Assembly: GCA_002394125.1 (NCBI GenBank)
Contig: DGSY01000007.1
Span: 1-30,134 of the forward strand
DNA: 30,134 nt
Source: Ruminococcus sp. UBA4350
GTDB lineage: Bacteria; Bacillota; Clostridia; Oscillospirales; Ruminococcaceae
Direction: 5' to 3'
Below are positions 22,745 to 30,134 of this stretch, piece after piece. Under the pieces are notes generated by a model. The model ran no database searches. It was not told the DNA's origin and worked only from the letters and a program-made list of their open reading frames with translations. Made by a program: the position numbers and the translations under genes. How positions within the stretch are numbered: the first letter of the stretch is position 1; each line of letters opens with the position of its first letter.

Positions 22745-24136
22745 TCAGCCGACAATACCCGAACGCTCAATGCCCTCCGTAAAGTGCTTTTGCAGGCACG
22801 CATACAGGATCAGCATCGGCGTGATCGAGATCAGACAGCCGGCCTCCAGCCAGACGATCTTTTCACGCGCACTGATATTCGCATTCGCATTGTTGAAGAT
22901 CTCAATATTGAGGATGCCGTCGAGATTTTTCAGCACGAGCGAGATCGTTTTCGTGTTCGTGAAGAACGAGCTGGCGACATAATAATCGTTCCAGTACCAG
23001 ACGATCGAGAACAGGAAGACCGTCAGGAACGACGATGCCGCATTCGGCACCATGACCTTGATGAAGGTCTTGAACGGGCCGCAGCCGTCGAGATAGGCCG
23101 CATCCTCCAGCTCCTTCGGCAGACCGCGGAAGAACTGGCGGAAAATGAAGATCATCAGTCCGGCACGGATGCCGTTTGCCGTCAGCGCCGGCAGATACAT
23201 GACCAGCATATTGTCGATCAGGTTGACCGTTCCGAACAGGAAGTTGCGGAAGGTGCTGTAAAGCGGGATCGAGATGATCTGCGTCGGAACGAGGATCATC
23301 AGCACGACGATGCCGAACAGCAGATTTCTGCCCTTGAACTTGAACCGCGCAAAGCCGTAGCCGGTGATCGCGCAGGTCACGACCTGACAGATCGAGCAGC
23401 CGATATTCAGCACGAGCGTATTGATGAGCGGGTTGTTGTTTGCACGCGTCAGACCCATTGCGTTGATGGTCTGCTTCATGATTCGCAGCGTCAGGTGACG
23501 CGGAATCCAGATGATCGTCGGGTCGTTCATGTCGGCATTTTCGCGGAAGCCGTAGGAGAGCATGAACATCAGCGGCGTGAGGATGACGAATCCCAGACCG
23601 AACAGGATCAGGAAGCGGAACACCGGCCAGCATTTCTCGAAGATCTGCTTGCGCCGGAGATACGCGATCTCCTGCTTGTTCATATTCTTCATGCGGATGC
23701 GCATGGCTTCCTTTTTGCTCATGCCCTCGCCGACATGATGCTCCTCATGAACATCGGGCTTTGCGCAGTCCGGAATGTGATCCGAGACCGGATGATCGGG
23801 ATCGGAGAGCGGACGGCGCGAGGCTTCTGCGGGCTCCGCCTCATCTGCGGACGGATCCGGTATGATTTCGGCCGGCTGTGCGGTATCCGGCTCAGGCTCG
23901 GCCTGCGGGTCAGGCACTGCCTGCGGAATGAGATTTGCGGTGGTGTGCGTCGTCGGGCGCGATACCGGCGGTGCTGCCGGCGTCACGGTCTGCGGTACAT
24001 CGCTGTCAGCGGGCGCAGTCGTTACGGCAGGCGCTTCGGGATCGGCAGTCCGCTTTGCGGCGCGCTTGGCCTCGGCCTCCGCCATGATCTCCTCCAGCGT
24101 GAATTTCTTTTCCTCGGGGGACATATTTTTATCCAT
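22745..24136 (-). CDS. Carbohydrate ABC transporter permease, MalG type, with long N-terminal extension
   Basis: The 463-residue protein has a normal MalG-like half of about 295 residues: six helices from about residue 170, and the EAA-loop that docks the ATPase (ELEDAAYLDGCGPFKTFIKVMVP). Before it lies an unusual ~165-residue cytoplasmic extension: an acidic/basic opening (SPEEKKFTLEEIMAEAEAKR), a low-complexity Pro/Ala/Thr/Asp/Glu section, a short His-containing HEEHHVGEG segment and a basic KKEAMRIRMKNMNKQE region. Typical family members have about 270-300 residues. The extension is in frame with no internal start that has a better site. The start has AAGGGGGTG upstream. It is the last gene of the operon, 12 nt after the MalF-type partner. 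Confidence 0.85.
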   Translation of the reverse strand: MDKNMSPEEKKFTLEEIMAEAEAKRAAKRTADPEAPAVTTAPADSDVPQTVTPAAPPVSRPTTHTTANLIPQAVPDPQAEPEPDTAQPAEIIPDPSADEAEPAEASRRPLSDPDHPVSDHIPDCAKPDVHEEHHVGEGMSKKEAMRIRMKNMNKQEIAYLRRKQIFEKCWPVFRFLILFGLGFVILTPLMFMLSYGFRENADMNDPTIIWIPRHLTLRIMKQTINAMGLTRANNNPLINTLVLNIGCSICQVVTCAITGYGFARFKFKGRNLLFGIVVLMILVPTQIISIPLYSTFRNFLFGTVNLIDNMLVMYLPALTANGIRAGLMIFIFRQFFRGLPKELEDAAYLDGCGPFKTFIKVMVPNAASSFLTVFLFSIVWYWNDYYVASSFFTNTKTISLVLKNLDGILNIEIFNNANANISAREKIVWLEAGCLISITPMLILYACLQKHFTEGIERSGIVG

Positions 24137-24148
24137 TCCTGCACCCCC

Positions 24149-25069
24149 TTATTCTACTTCATAGAAGATAAACTTGTTGATGATCATGACGATGATGCCG
24201 ACGACGACCATGACGATCGCGAAGTAGCTCCACGCCATTGCCGCGGCATAGGCATAATCCCAGTCGAGCTGCTTATCCAGCACACGTGCCATGACAAGGT
24301 TATCTGTTTTGGTGAACGAGTCGATGACCGTATAAATGAAGTTTGCGAGGATCATCGGGCTGACATAGGGCAGCGTGATCTTCCAGAAATATTCCCACGC
24401 GGTCGCGCCCTCCATCGAGGCGGCCTCCTTTGCGGAGACGGGGATATTCTGGAGCGCTGCGAGGAAGATGAGGATCTGGATGCCGCTGCTCCAGACGAGA
24501 CCGAAGATATTCGTCACGACGGAGTTGATGACATCGCTGAGTCCGGCGCTGATATTCATAACGCCTAAAAATTCGAGCAGCTGATCGACGATATCCGTTT
24601 CAAAGAGCGTCGAGAACTGTGCGCCGCTGTCCGCGCCGGTCGTCGCAATATTGCCGTTGATGATGTTGTAGACCGGGCCGGTCGCGATGATGACGGGCAG
24701 GAAGAAGATCGCGCGCGCGAAGCCTCTGCCCTTGAATTCCTGATTGAGAATGACCGCGATAAAGAGCGAGAAGATCAGGATCATCGGTGTCGTCAGCGCG
24801 GTGTCTTTCAGGACGGAGATCAGATTCTGCTTATACTGCGGATCGGCAGCGAAGGCGTATTTGAAATTCGTCAGCCAGTTCTGCCCGACATTCCAGAGCC
24901 AGACCTTGTTCATGCCGCCGACATCCGGCTTGAGCTGTGCGTTATCCATGAAGCAGTAGCACAGCGATTCGACCAGCGGGATCAGGAACCAGAGGATCGT
25001 GCCGATCAGCCAGATCGAGATGAATCCGTATCCGTAGAGGGATTTTCTGCGTTCATATGGAATTTTCAT
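24149..25069 (-). CDS. Carbohydrate ABC transporter permease, MalF/UgpA type
   Basis: The 306-residue protein has six helices and the EAA-loop EAASMEGATAWEYFWKITLP near residue 215-235, characteristic of the sugar-importer (CUT1) permease family. A short RRKSLYGYGFISIWLIG opening with helix 1 is typical. A long periplasmic-side loop (about 45-85) follows helix 1. Its start overlaps the stop of the DUF5696-like gene (ATGA), and the MalG-type partner follows after 12 nt; the two should form the membrane channel. No ATPase or solute-binding gene is in the visible part of the operon; these may lie beyond the right edge or, for the ATPase, be a shared MsmK-type protein. Confidence 0.9.
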   Translation of the reverse strand: MKIPYERRKSLYGYGFISIWLIGTILWFLIPLVESLCYCFMDNAQLKPDVGGMNKVWLWNVGQNWLTNFKYAFAADPQYKQNLISVLKDTALTTPMILIFSLFIAVILNQEFKGRGFARAIFFLPVIIATGPVYNIINGNIATTGADSGAQFSTLFETDIVDQLLEFLGVMNISAGLSDVINSVVTNIFGLVWSSGIQILIFLAALQNIPVSAKEAASMEGATAWEYFWKITLPYVSPMILANFIYTVIDSFTKTDNLVMARVLDKQLDWDYAYAAAMAWSYFAIVMVVVGIIVMIINKFIFYEVE

Positions 25070-27465
25070 TCAAGCACCACAGCTCCTTCCTCTACATAGT
25101 CCTTCAGCCTGCGCGTTTCACCGTTCATGGTGACGGTGCATTCGCGGAGATCCGTGACGGTCTCGACGCCGTTGTCATATTTCGTCGTGATGACATCGCC
25201 GTCGCGCTGCCAGCTGATGATGCAGGCATCGCTGACCGCTTTCAGAATGTCCTTGCTGAACGCATAATACTGCGCCGCATTCTTTGTCCAGTAATCGTGA
25301 TATGCATAGTAGTATACATCAAAATCGGTGTCCTTCAGCTCGCTGGTCTCCGCATAGAGCATATCAAAGCGGAGATTGCTGCCCGAAGCCAGCGCCAGCA
25401 TCACGAGGCGCTCCGCGTCCGCGCTGCCGTTGACGGCCTTTGTGGAGAACGGGATCACGCCGTGCATGACCATCTGATAGAGCGGGATATCGCCGTCGAA
25501 GATGTTGAAGCCGGACGAGTAAAGCGGCACATCCGTGATCGTGTCCGTATAGGGCAGCACATAGGCATTCGGATCCTCGGAAAGCACATTGCCGACATCC
25601 TTCTTGACGGCACTGAGCGCATCCTCGACATACTGCATTGTCTGGTCGCGGGAGGTGCCGGTCTTCTTGCCGTAGTCGCCGTAGAGCGTCGAGGAGAGTG
25701 CGCCGATGCTCACGCCGGGCATCGAAGCCTTCTGATAATTGCTGACGAGCTTCTGATAAAGCTCCGGGAACTGATTCGGCGAGAGCAGCGACATGGTCTT
25801 CTTTTCACCGTAGGGAACGCCGTAGGCGCGCTCATAGTCCACGATTCTCGCGAATGAGCCGGAGACGCGCACCGCCGTATCGGTCAGCGACCAGTAGCCG
25901 TTGCCGGAATAATAGGCGGTATTTGAGACAGTCGGATACCATTCGATGCCGTTGTCATTCATGTAGCCCGTGAGCTGATTGAATGCTTTCCTGCCGCCGA
26001 GCGTTCCGGAGGGCTTTGCCTTGAAATCGACCTTGCCGCTGATGCCGGCATCCGTCCAGCGGTTCAGCGAGACGACCATATTCTCCGCACCGGCATCCTT
26101 GAGATTCGAGAGGATCTGCTGCATCTCGGAATAGGAGGTCATGGAGGTTTTCATGAACACGGGGAAGCCCAGCACATTGCGCTGCTTCATGCAGCCGCCG
26201 TAGAGGTCGATATAGAGCTTTGCCTCATCCGGCTTCGACTTTTTCAGCACCTTTTCGTCATCGAGCAGATATTGCCGGTAGCGCGCCGCGATATCCGCAT
26301 AGTCGAGCTCCTTGCCCTTGTCGGCATTGATCTCGTCCTCCGCGGTCAGCGGGTAATAGCGCACCTGCAATTCGCGGTTCGTCAGCGTTTTCTCGTAGAC
26401 ATCCAGCGGATTGAGCTGGTCGCCGCCGAGGAAATACTGGTCGGAGCTGCGGAGCATGAACTTGAAATAGCAGCGGTTATATTCCGTATTCGACTGACCG
26501 GTTCCGCTGACATCCGAGCAGAGGAAGCAGCTGCCGTCGCCCTTTGTCGCAACGGCCAGCAGCGCGTTTTCGCCCTTGCAGATGCCGTACATCGGGAGGG
26601 AAACGCCCTCGACGACCGGCCCCTTTGTTTTCGGCACGGCGGTCGTATCGACGTCATAGATCAGCTGATTGTAGGTCTTTGCGGAATATTTCTTGTTGTT
26701 GAAATTGATGATCGCGCCGCTGCCGTCCGGAATGACGAAATAGCCCTCCTCGGACTGATCGGCGGCACCGAAGCCGTTGAACATCGCGAGCGTCTGCGCG
26801 AGAACCGGCTTTTCGGCATTGACATCGTTTTTCTCGGTGATTTTGCTGGTGTCGATGCTGACTTCGAGATAGTCGTCGCCCAGCACATAGGAGACAGGAA
26901 TTTTGATGCCGACCTTGCGGAAATTGTAGGTGACCCTGACACCGTTCGTGATATCCGAATAGGTGATGCCGGTCTTGTTCCGGTCGCCGGAGCGGACATT
27001 CGTGACCGAGCGCTCATTGATTTGCGCGGCGGTCAGCGTGATGCCGGACTGCAATTCGGCGCGCAGCACCGGTGCGGCGATCTTGTCGCCTTCGGCATTG
27101 ATCGGCGATGTCCACCAGACATAGCCGTTTTTCTTGTTGACGAGCGCAAAGAGATCTTCGGGCTTTTCGTCATTGTCCTCATCGAGCTTGGATTCGTCCC
27201 ATGCCCAGAATTCGAGCTTGTCATTCTCCGCGACCTTGCGCATTTTCTTGAACACATCGTCCTCGGAGCGATCGACCCAGTCGGTGTCGGCCTGCGAGCC
27301 GTCTGCGGCAGCTTCCGCATCACCGTCCGCATCAGCCGTCCCGCCTGCGGTATCCTCCGCAGCCGTGTCACCGGGCTGGGCGGAAACGGGGAGCGAGCCG
27401 GAAAGCGTGGGCATCAGGACGGCGGCAGCAGCCAGAAAGCTCAGGAGCCTGCGTTTATTCTGCAT
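25066..27465 (-). CDS. Secreted DUF5696-like protein, possible glycoside-hydrolase-like barrel
   Basis: The 799-residue protein has a signal peptide (about 1-31, ending VSA), an Ala/Asp/Glu-rich linker (about 32-75), a beta-rich N-terminal half (about 85-400, opening near LFALVNKKNGYVWWTSP) and a C-terminal half (about 400-760) with alternating helix/strand that reads like a TIM barrel (YIDLYGG, DAGAENMVVSLNRW, GIEWYPTVSNT, VLPYTDTITDVPLYSS). I recall the domain as DUF5696, which often neighbours sugar ABC transporters; the name rests on memory. No catalytic residues can be assigned. ATG 27465 is preferred because GGTGA lies 5 nt upstream; the in-frame GTG at 27474 abuts the site. The gene overlaps the next permease gene by 4 nt. 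A role in binding or cleaving the imported glycan is inferred. Confidence 0.7.
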   Translation of the reverse strand: MQNKRRLLSFLAAAAVLMPTLSGSLPVSAQPGDTAAEDTAGGTADADGDAEAAADGSQADTDWVDRSEDDVFKKMRKVAENDKLEFWAWDESKLDEDNDEKPEDLFALVNKKNGYVWWTSPINAEGDKIAAPVLRAELQSGITLTAAQINERSVTNVRSGDRNKTGITYSDITNGVRVTYNFRKVGIKIPVSYVLGDDYLEVSIDTSKITEKNDVNAEKPVLAQTLAMFNGFGAADQSEEGYFVIPDGSGAIINFNNKKYSAKTYNQLIYDVDTTAVPKTKGPVVEGVSLPMYGICKGENALLAVATKGDGSCFLCSDVSGTGQSNTEYNRCYFKFMLRSSDQYFLGGDQLNPLDVYEKTLTNRELQVRYYPLTAEDEINADKGKELDYADIAARYRQYLLDDEKVLKKSKPDEAKLYIDLYGGCMKQRNVLGFPVFMKTSMTSYSEMQQILSNLKDAGAENMVVSLNRWTDAGISGKVDFKAKPSGTLGGRKAFNQLTGYMNDNGIEWYPTVSNTAYYSGNGYWSLTDTAVRVSGSFARIVDYERAYGVPYGEKKTMSLLSPNQFPELYQKLVSNYQKASMPGVSIGALSSTLYGDYGKKTGTSRDQTMQYVEDALSAVKKDVGNVLSEDPNAYVLPYTDTITDVPLYSSGFNIFDGDIPLYQMVMHGVIPFSTKAVNGSADAERLVMLALASGSNLRFDMLYAETSELKDTDFDVYYYAYHDYWTKNAAQYYAFSKDILKAVSDACIISWQRDGDVITTKYDNGVETVTDLRECTVTMNGETRRLKDYVEEGAVVLE

Positions 27466-27480
27466 ATCTTTCACCGCCTC

Positions 27481-28110
27481 TCAAACTCTCACGCGATACA
27501 GAATTTCTGTATACAGCGAATAGAAGAACACATAGACCTTCTGGAACAGACTGAGGAACAGCACCGCCAGAAACAGGATGATGAGCATTGCGATCAGCGT
27601 CAGGATGATCGCGGCGACCGTTTTCGTGAATGTATACTGATGCACGGCCTTGATCGCGTTGAAGAGCAGCAGTCCCGACCAGATCAGTCCGATATAGTAG
27701 ACCGTCGAGAAGAAGACCTGCTCATCGCGCACGAGAATATGCGTCAGGAACACATTGACATAGGTCGAAACGATATAGGGGATCAGCGCATATGAGCTGT
27801 AGATGCAGATGTTTTTCATCGTGCCCTCGCCGTCGAGCAGCGTGCAGATCGCCCAGTTTCCGATCACCCACGCGAGGAAATAGACCACCGAGCGCATGAT
27901 ATACGGCACAACGGAGAACATCGCATCCGGCAGCGGCCGGAACTGGAATCCGCACCAGCGGTCATAGGCGATCAGCGCGAAGAACAGCGCGATGATGATA
28001 ATGACCGTATATTTGAGCGTGCCGCCCTTTTTCCAGCGGAGATCCTCAAAGCCCTCAAAGGGGTGGAAGACAACGTGCTTTACCCACTGGGGCTGTGTCA
28101 GATCCATCAT
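27481..28110 (-). CDS. YIP1 family membrane protein
   Basis: The 209-residue protein has about five helices and the YIP1 opening (VVFHPFEGFEDLRWKKGGTLKYTVIIII), followed by AWVIGNWAICTLLDGEGTMKNIC and YALIPYIVSTYVNVFLTH. Eukaryotic Yip1 proteins act in vesicle traffic; bacterial members have no known function but recur next to sugar transporters. The ATG at 28110 overlaps the stop of the NHL/TPR gene (ATGA), with GGGAGGTG 7 nt upstream; another ATG follows directly at 28107. DUF5696 follows after 15 nt. It probably stabilises or organises the transporter in the membrane; this is inference. Confidence 0.8.
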   Translation of the reverse strand: MMDLTQPQWVKHVVFHPFEGFEDLRWKKGGTLKYTVIIIIALFFALIAYDRWCGFQFRPLPDAMFSVVPYIMRSVVYFLAWVIGNWAICTLLDGEGTMKNICIYSSYALIPYIVSTYVNVFLTHILVRDEQVFFSTVYYIGLIWSGLLLFNAIKAVHQYTFTKTVAAIILTLIAMLIILFLAVLFLSLFQKVYVFFYSLYTEILYRVRV

Positions 28111-29645
28111 ACAGCGGCACCTCCCTTCTGATTCGTCGCCGTCGCGAGTGCCTTTTCGCGCTTTTTCCGCAGGAATTTCCGGAGACCCCAGATGCCTGCG
28201 ATCAGAACGGCAGCGATGATGAGGATGACGGTCAGATGCTCTCTGAGCCATTCGGAGCGGTAGCGCTCAAAGGCTCTGTTGTAGCGCGCAGAGGCATCGG
28301 CCTTCTTCGCATATTCCATCGAATCCTTGTATCTGCCCATATTGTAATACGCGCTGGAGATGCCGAGATAGGCACGGCGGTAGTTGCCGTCGCGCTTTAG
28401 AACCTCAAGCCACGGATCGAGCGCTTCCTCATAGTAGCCGCCGTTATAGAGCGTTGTCGCGTGATGCACGATCCCGCCGAAAACGGTCTGTCCGAAGATC
28501 GTGACCGTGCCCTTGCCGGAATCCAGCACATAGACATTCTCGCAGCCGTCGCCCTTTGTCTCGACGGCGGTGACATTGCCCGCGGTGAATGCGCCGACCT
28601 GATCGCCGGTCGCGCCCATGATAAAGAGCAGATCCGCTTCCTTGTCATACTGGAAGACTCTGCCGGTCGTGGCGTCGAGGCAGTTGATCGAGCCGTCGCT
28701 GCCGATGTCGATATCGACGATCTTGGTCTTGTAGCTCGTGCCGGAATACCATGTGGAGAACAGGTCGCCCCATGTGAAATCCGACATATAGCTGAACAGA
28801 TTGTAGCCCTCCGGATTGACCTTCTTGACGATATCGGTATCGGTCGATCCGGACGAGGTCGAGGTATAGATGAAGCCCTTCGCGGTATCGAGATCGAAGT
28901 TGTCGAAGGCTGTCGGGGTGCTTCTGGCGCGGTAGCGCTTTTCCTCCTCGGAGGCGATCGCATTCCAGAAGTGATTCGCGATGACGGTCGCGGTCGCGGC
29001 GACGGCATTCGCGCCGTAGTAGCCGATGAATTCGCCGTTTGCATCGAACATCGCAGCGCCCTTTGTGGTGTTGTTCAGAACGATGTAGATATTGCCGGCA
29101 TTGTCGCAGAGGATCTTCTGCGGCAGGAAGGTGAGCTGCTGATCGTAGACGGTCGATTCGGGCTTTGTGATCTCCATGACCACATCGCCCTCCTTCGTGC
29201 AGACCAGCGCGCGGGAGTTTTCATTGTCCGCGATGTAGAGATACCCGGTATCCGGCGAGACGAAGATGCCGCGCGGAGTTTTGAGCGTTGTCTCGGAGCC
29301 GTCCGGCATTCTGAAGGAATCGTAGATTTTTTCGACCTTTGTGAATTCGCTGTCGATCACGAGTATGCGGTTGTTGCCGGAATCGACGAGATAGAACAGA
29401 TCGTTCTCATCCTTAAAGAGATCGCTCGGCGTGCTGAGTGCATCCGTGCCGAGATCGAGACCGGAGACCGAGCGTTCGGCGAGATAGCCCGCCTGCGAGG
29501 GGACGGCCTCACCGAGATAATTGTAATTATAGACATCGTAGGGTTCATCCGCGGATGTCGGTAGCGCAAGAGCAGGAATTGCCGCCAGCAGGGAGAGCCC
29601 CGCCGCCGCAGTCCGGATCAGCCTGCGCTTTGCCTGCTTTTTCAC
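28107..29645 (-). CDS. Secreted NHL-repeat/TPR protein with C-terminal membrane anchor
   Basis: The 512-residue protein has a signal peptide (about 1-32, ending TSA), a beta-propeller of NHL-type repeats (about 60-390; e.g. LFYLVDSGNNRILVID and GYLYIADNENSRALV), a short TPR-like helical region (about 395-465; YNGGYYEEALDPWLEVLKRD, YYNMGRYKDSMEYAKKA), and a membrane helix (about 473-492) with a basic tail. The propeller and TPR should lie outside the cell. I choose GTG 29645, about 10 nt after AAAGGA, since no ATG in frame has a better site. It lies 28 nt after the permease gene and overlaps the YIP1 gene by 4 nt. It could present or bind polysaccharide or assemble the transporter; its function is unknown. 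Confidence 0.8.
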   Translation of the reverse strand: MKKQAKRRLIRTAAAGLSLLAAIPALALPTSADEPYDVYNYNYLGEAVPSQAGYLAERSVSGLDLGTDALSTPSDLFKDENDLFYLVDSGNNRILVIDSEFTKVEKIYDSFRMPDGSETTLKTPRGIFVSPDTGYLYIADNENSRALVCTKEGDVVMEITKPESTVYDQQLTFLPQKILCDNAGNIYIVLNNTTKGAAMFDANGEFIGYYGANAVAATATVIANHFWNAIASEEEKRYRARSTPTAFDNFDLDTAKGFIYTSTSSGSTDTDIVKKVNPEGYNLFSYMSDFTWGDLFSTWYSGTSYKTKIVDIDIGSDGSINCLDATTGRVFQYDKEADLLFIMGATGDQVGAFTAGNVTAVETKGDGCENVYVLDSGKGTVTIFGQTVFGGIVHHATTLYNGGYYEEALDPWLEVLKRDGNYRRAYLGISSAYYNMGRYKDSMEYAKKADASARYNRAFERYRSEWLREHLTVILIIAAVLIAGIWGLRKFLRKKREKALATATNQKGGAAV

Positions 29646-29673
29646 AAATCATCCATCCTTTCGTCTGCTGCGG

Positions 29674-30134
29674 TCAATCCTTGATGCCGGAGTGCGCCAT
29701 GGTTTCCATGACCTGACTCTGCGCAAGGATAAAGAACAGTACCGGCGGAACAAAGAGGATGACCGCCGCTGCCATTGTAACGCCCTGACGGGAGATACCG
29801 GCCGATGCTGCCTGCTGAATGACTGTCGGGAGCGTTTTGAGCGATTCGTCATAGACGACCGAGCCGCCGGTGATGTTCCATGCACCCTGGAAGGCGAAGA
29901 TCGCCGTCGTCATGAGTGCCGGCTTCTGGTTCGGGATGACGATCCGCCAGCAGATCGTAAAGAGATTTGCGCCGTCCACCTTTGCCGCTTCGATCATGGC
30001 ATCGGGTACGGTCGTCATGGACTGCCGCATCAGAAAGAGTCCCATCGTCGAGGCGACGGAGGGGAGGATCAGCGCGGACATCCGGTTGATCATGTTCAGC
30101 TCTGCCATGACCATGTACTGCATCAGATAGATGA
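29674..30134 (-). CDS. Carbohydrate ABC transporter permease, MalG type (C-terminal part, runs off the right edge)
   Basis: The visible part is about 153 residues, open to the window edge. It contains the EAA-loop EAAKVDGANLFTICWRIVIP and the last three helices, and ends VMETMAHSGIKD, the usual MalG tail. At least the first ~130 residues are outside the window. It is a second MalG-type permease in the same operon, so the visible operon has three permease genes; the partner of this one, and perhaps the solute-binding protein, should lie further right. Confidence 0.85.
   Translation of the reverse strand, partial: IYLMQYMVMAELNMINRMSALILPSVASTMGLFLMRQSMTTVPDAMIEAAKVDGANLFTICWRIVIPNQKPALMTTAIFAFQGAWNITGGSVVYDESLKTLPTVIQQAASAGISRQGVTMAAAVILFVPPVLFFILAQSQVMETMAHSGIKD

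Noticed and set aside
22730..24568. Long plus-strand open frame (612 codons) antisense to the MalG-type permease
   Set aside because: Arg/Asp/His-rich composition typical of antisense reading; both permeases on the minus strand are clear.

Overview
The window looks like a chromosomal segment of a GC-rich, Gram-positive Bacillota bacterium, most plausibly a Ruminococcus-like member of the Oscillospiraceae. Three things support this: a small secreted protein carrying a cohesin plus a type I dockerin (the adaptor-scaffoldin layout known from ruminococcal cellulosomes/amylosomes), a SpoIVB sporulation checkpoint protease, and strong AGGAGG-type ribosome binding sites with TTGACA/TATAAT-type promoters. 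No rRNA, tRNA, CRISPR, transposase or prophage gene was seen. The genus assignment is inference.

Layout. 1-5780 (+): a structured leader, two leucine-rich-repeat (BspA-like) membrane-anchored surface proteins, a polytopic GT-C-like membrane protein and a GtrB/DPM-like GT2 glycosyltransferase, tightly coupled by overlaps; then a bidirectional terminator. 5826-6383 (-): a small-multidrug-export-family membrane protein with its own promoter. 6714-10399 (+): an ABC-2 exporter of one ATPase and two permeases. 10502-12442 (+): rpsB-tsf with promoter and terminator. 12538-13565 (+): the cohesin-dockerin adaptor as a single-gene unit. 13587-14916 (+): glyA. 14992-17633 (+): CPA2 antiporter, Maf pyrophosphatase, metallo-beta-lactamase-fold protein. 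17606-17958: a 158-bp structured tandem repeat. 17961-20418 (+): prfB-rimM-trmD. 20422-20525: an intergenic element with competing hairpins. 20597-21237 (+): ptsH (HPr) with a long leader. 21281-22498 (-): spoIVB. 22690-30134 (-): a carbohydrate ABC-transporter operon running in from the right edge (partial MalG-type permease, NHL/TPR anchored protein, YIP1 protein, DUF5696-like secreted protein, MalF-type permease, MalG-type permease with a long N-terminal extension), closed by a terminator.

How it works together. The left cluster is best read as a surface-glycosylation module plus two surface proteins that may be its substrates. The right operon is best read as an import and surface-processing system for a glycan; its solute-binding protein and ATPase are not in the window. 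The middle is housekeeping translation, one-carbon metabolism and PTS control, interrupted by the adaptor scaffoldin. The most interesting non-coding signals are the 158-bp repeat, whose hairpins differ in sequence but keep their pairing, the mutually exclusive hairpins between trmD and ptsH, and a promoter signature (TGCGAAAA at a fixed place in a 17-bp spacer) shared by rpsB, glyA, prfB and, in near-identical form, ptsH. The best candidates for an undescribed system are the DUF5696/YIP1/NHL transporter operon and the LRR/glycosyltransferase cluster.
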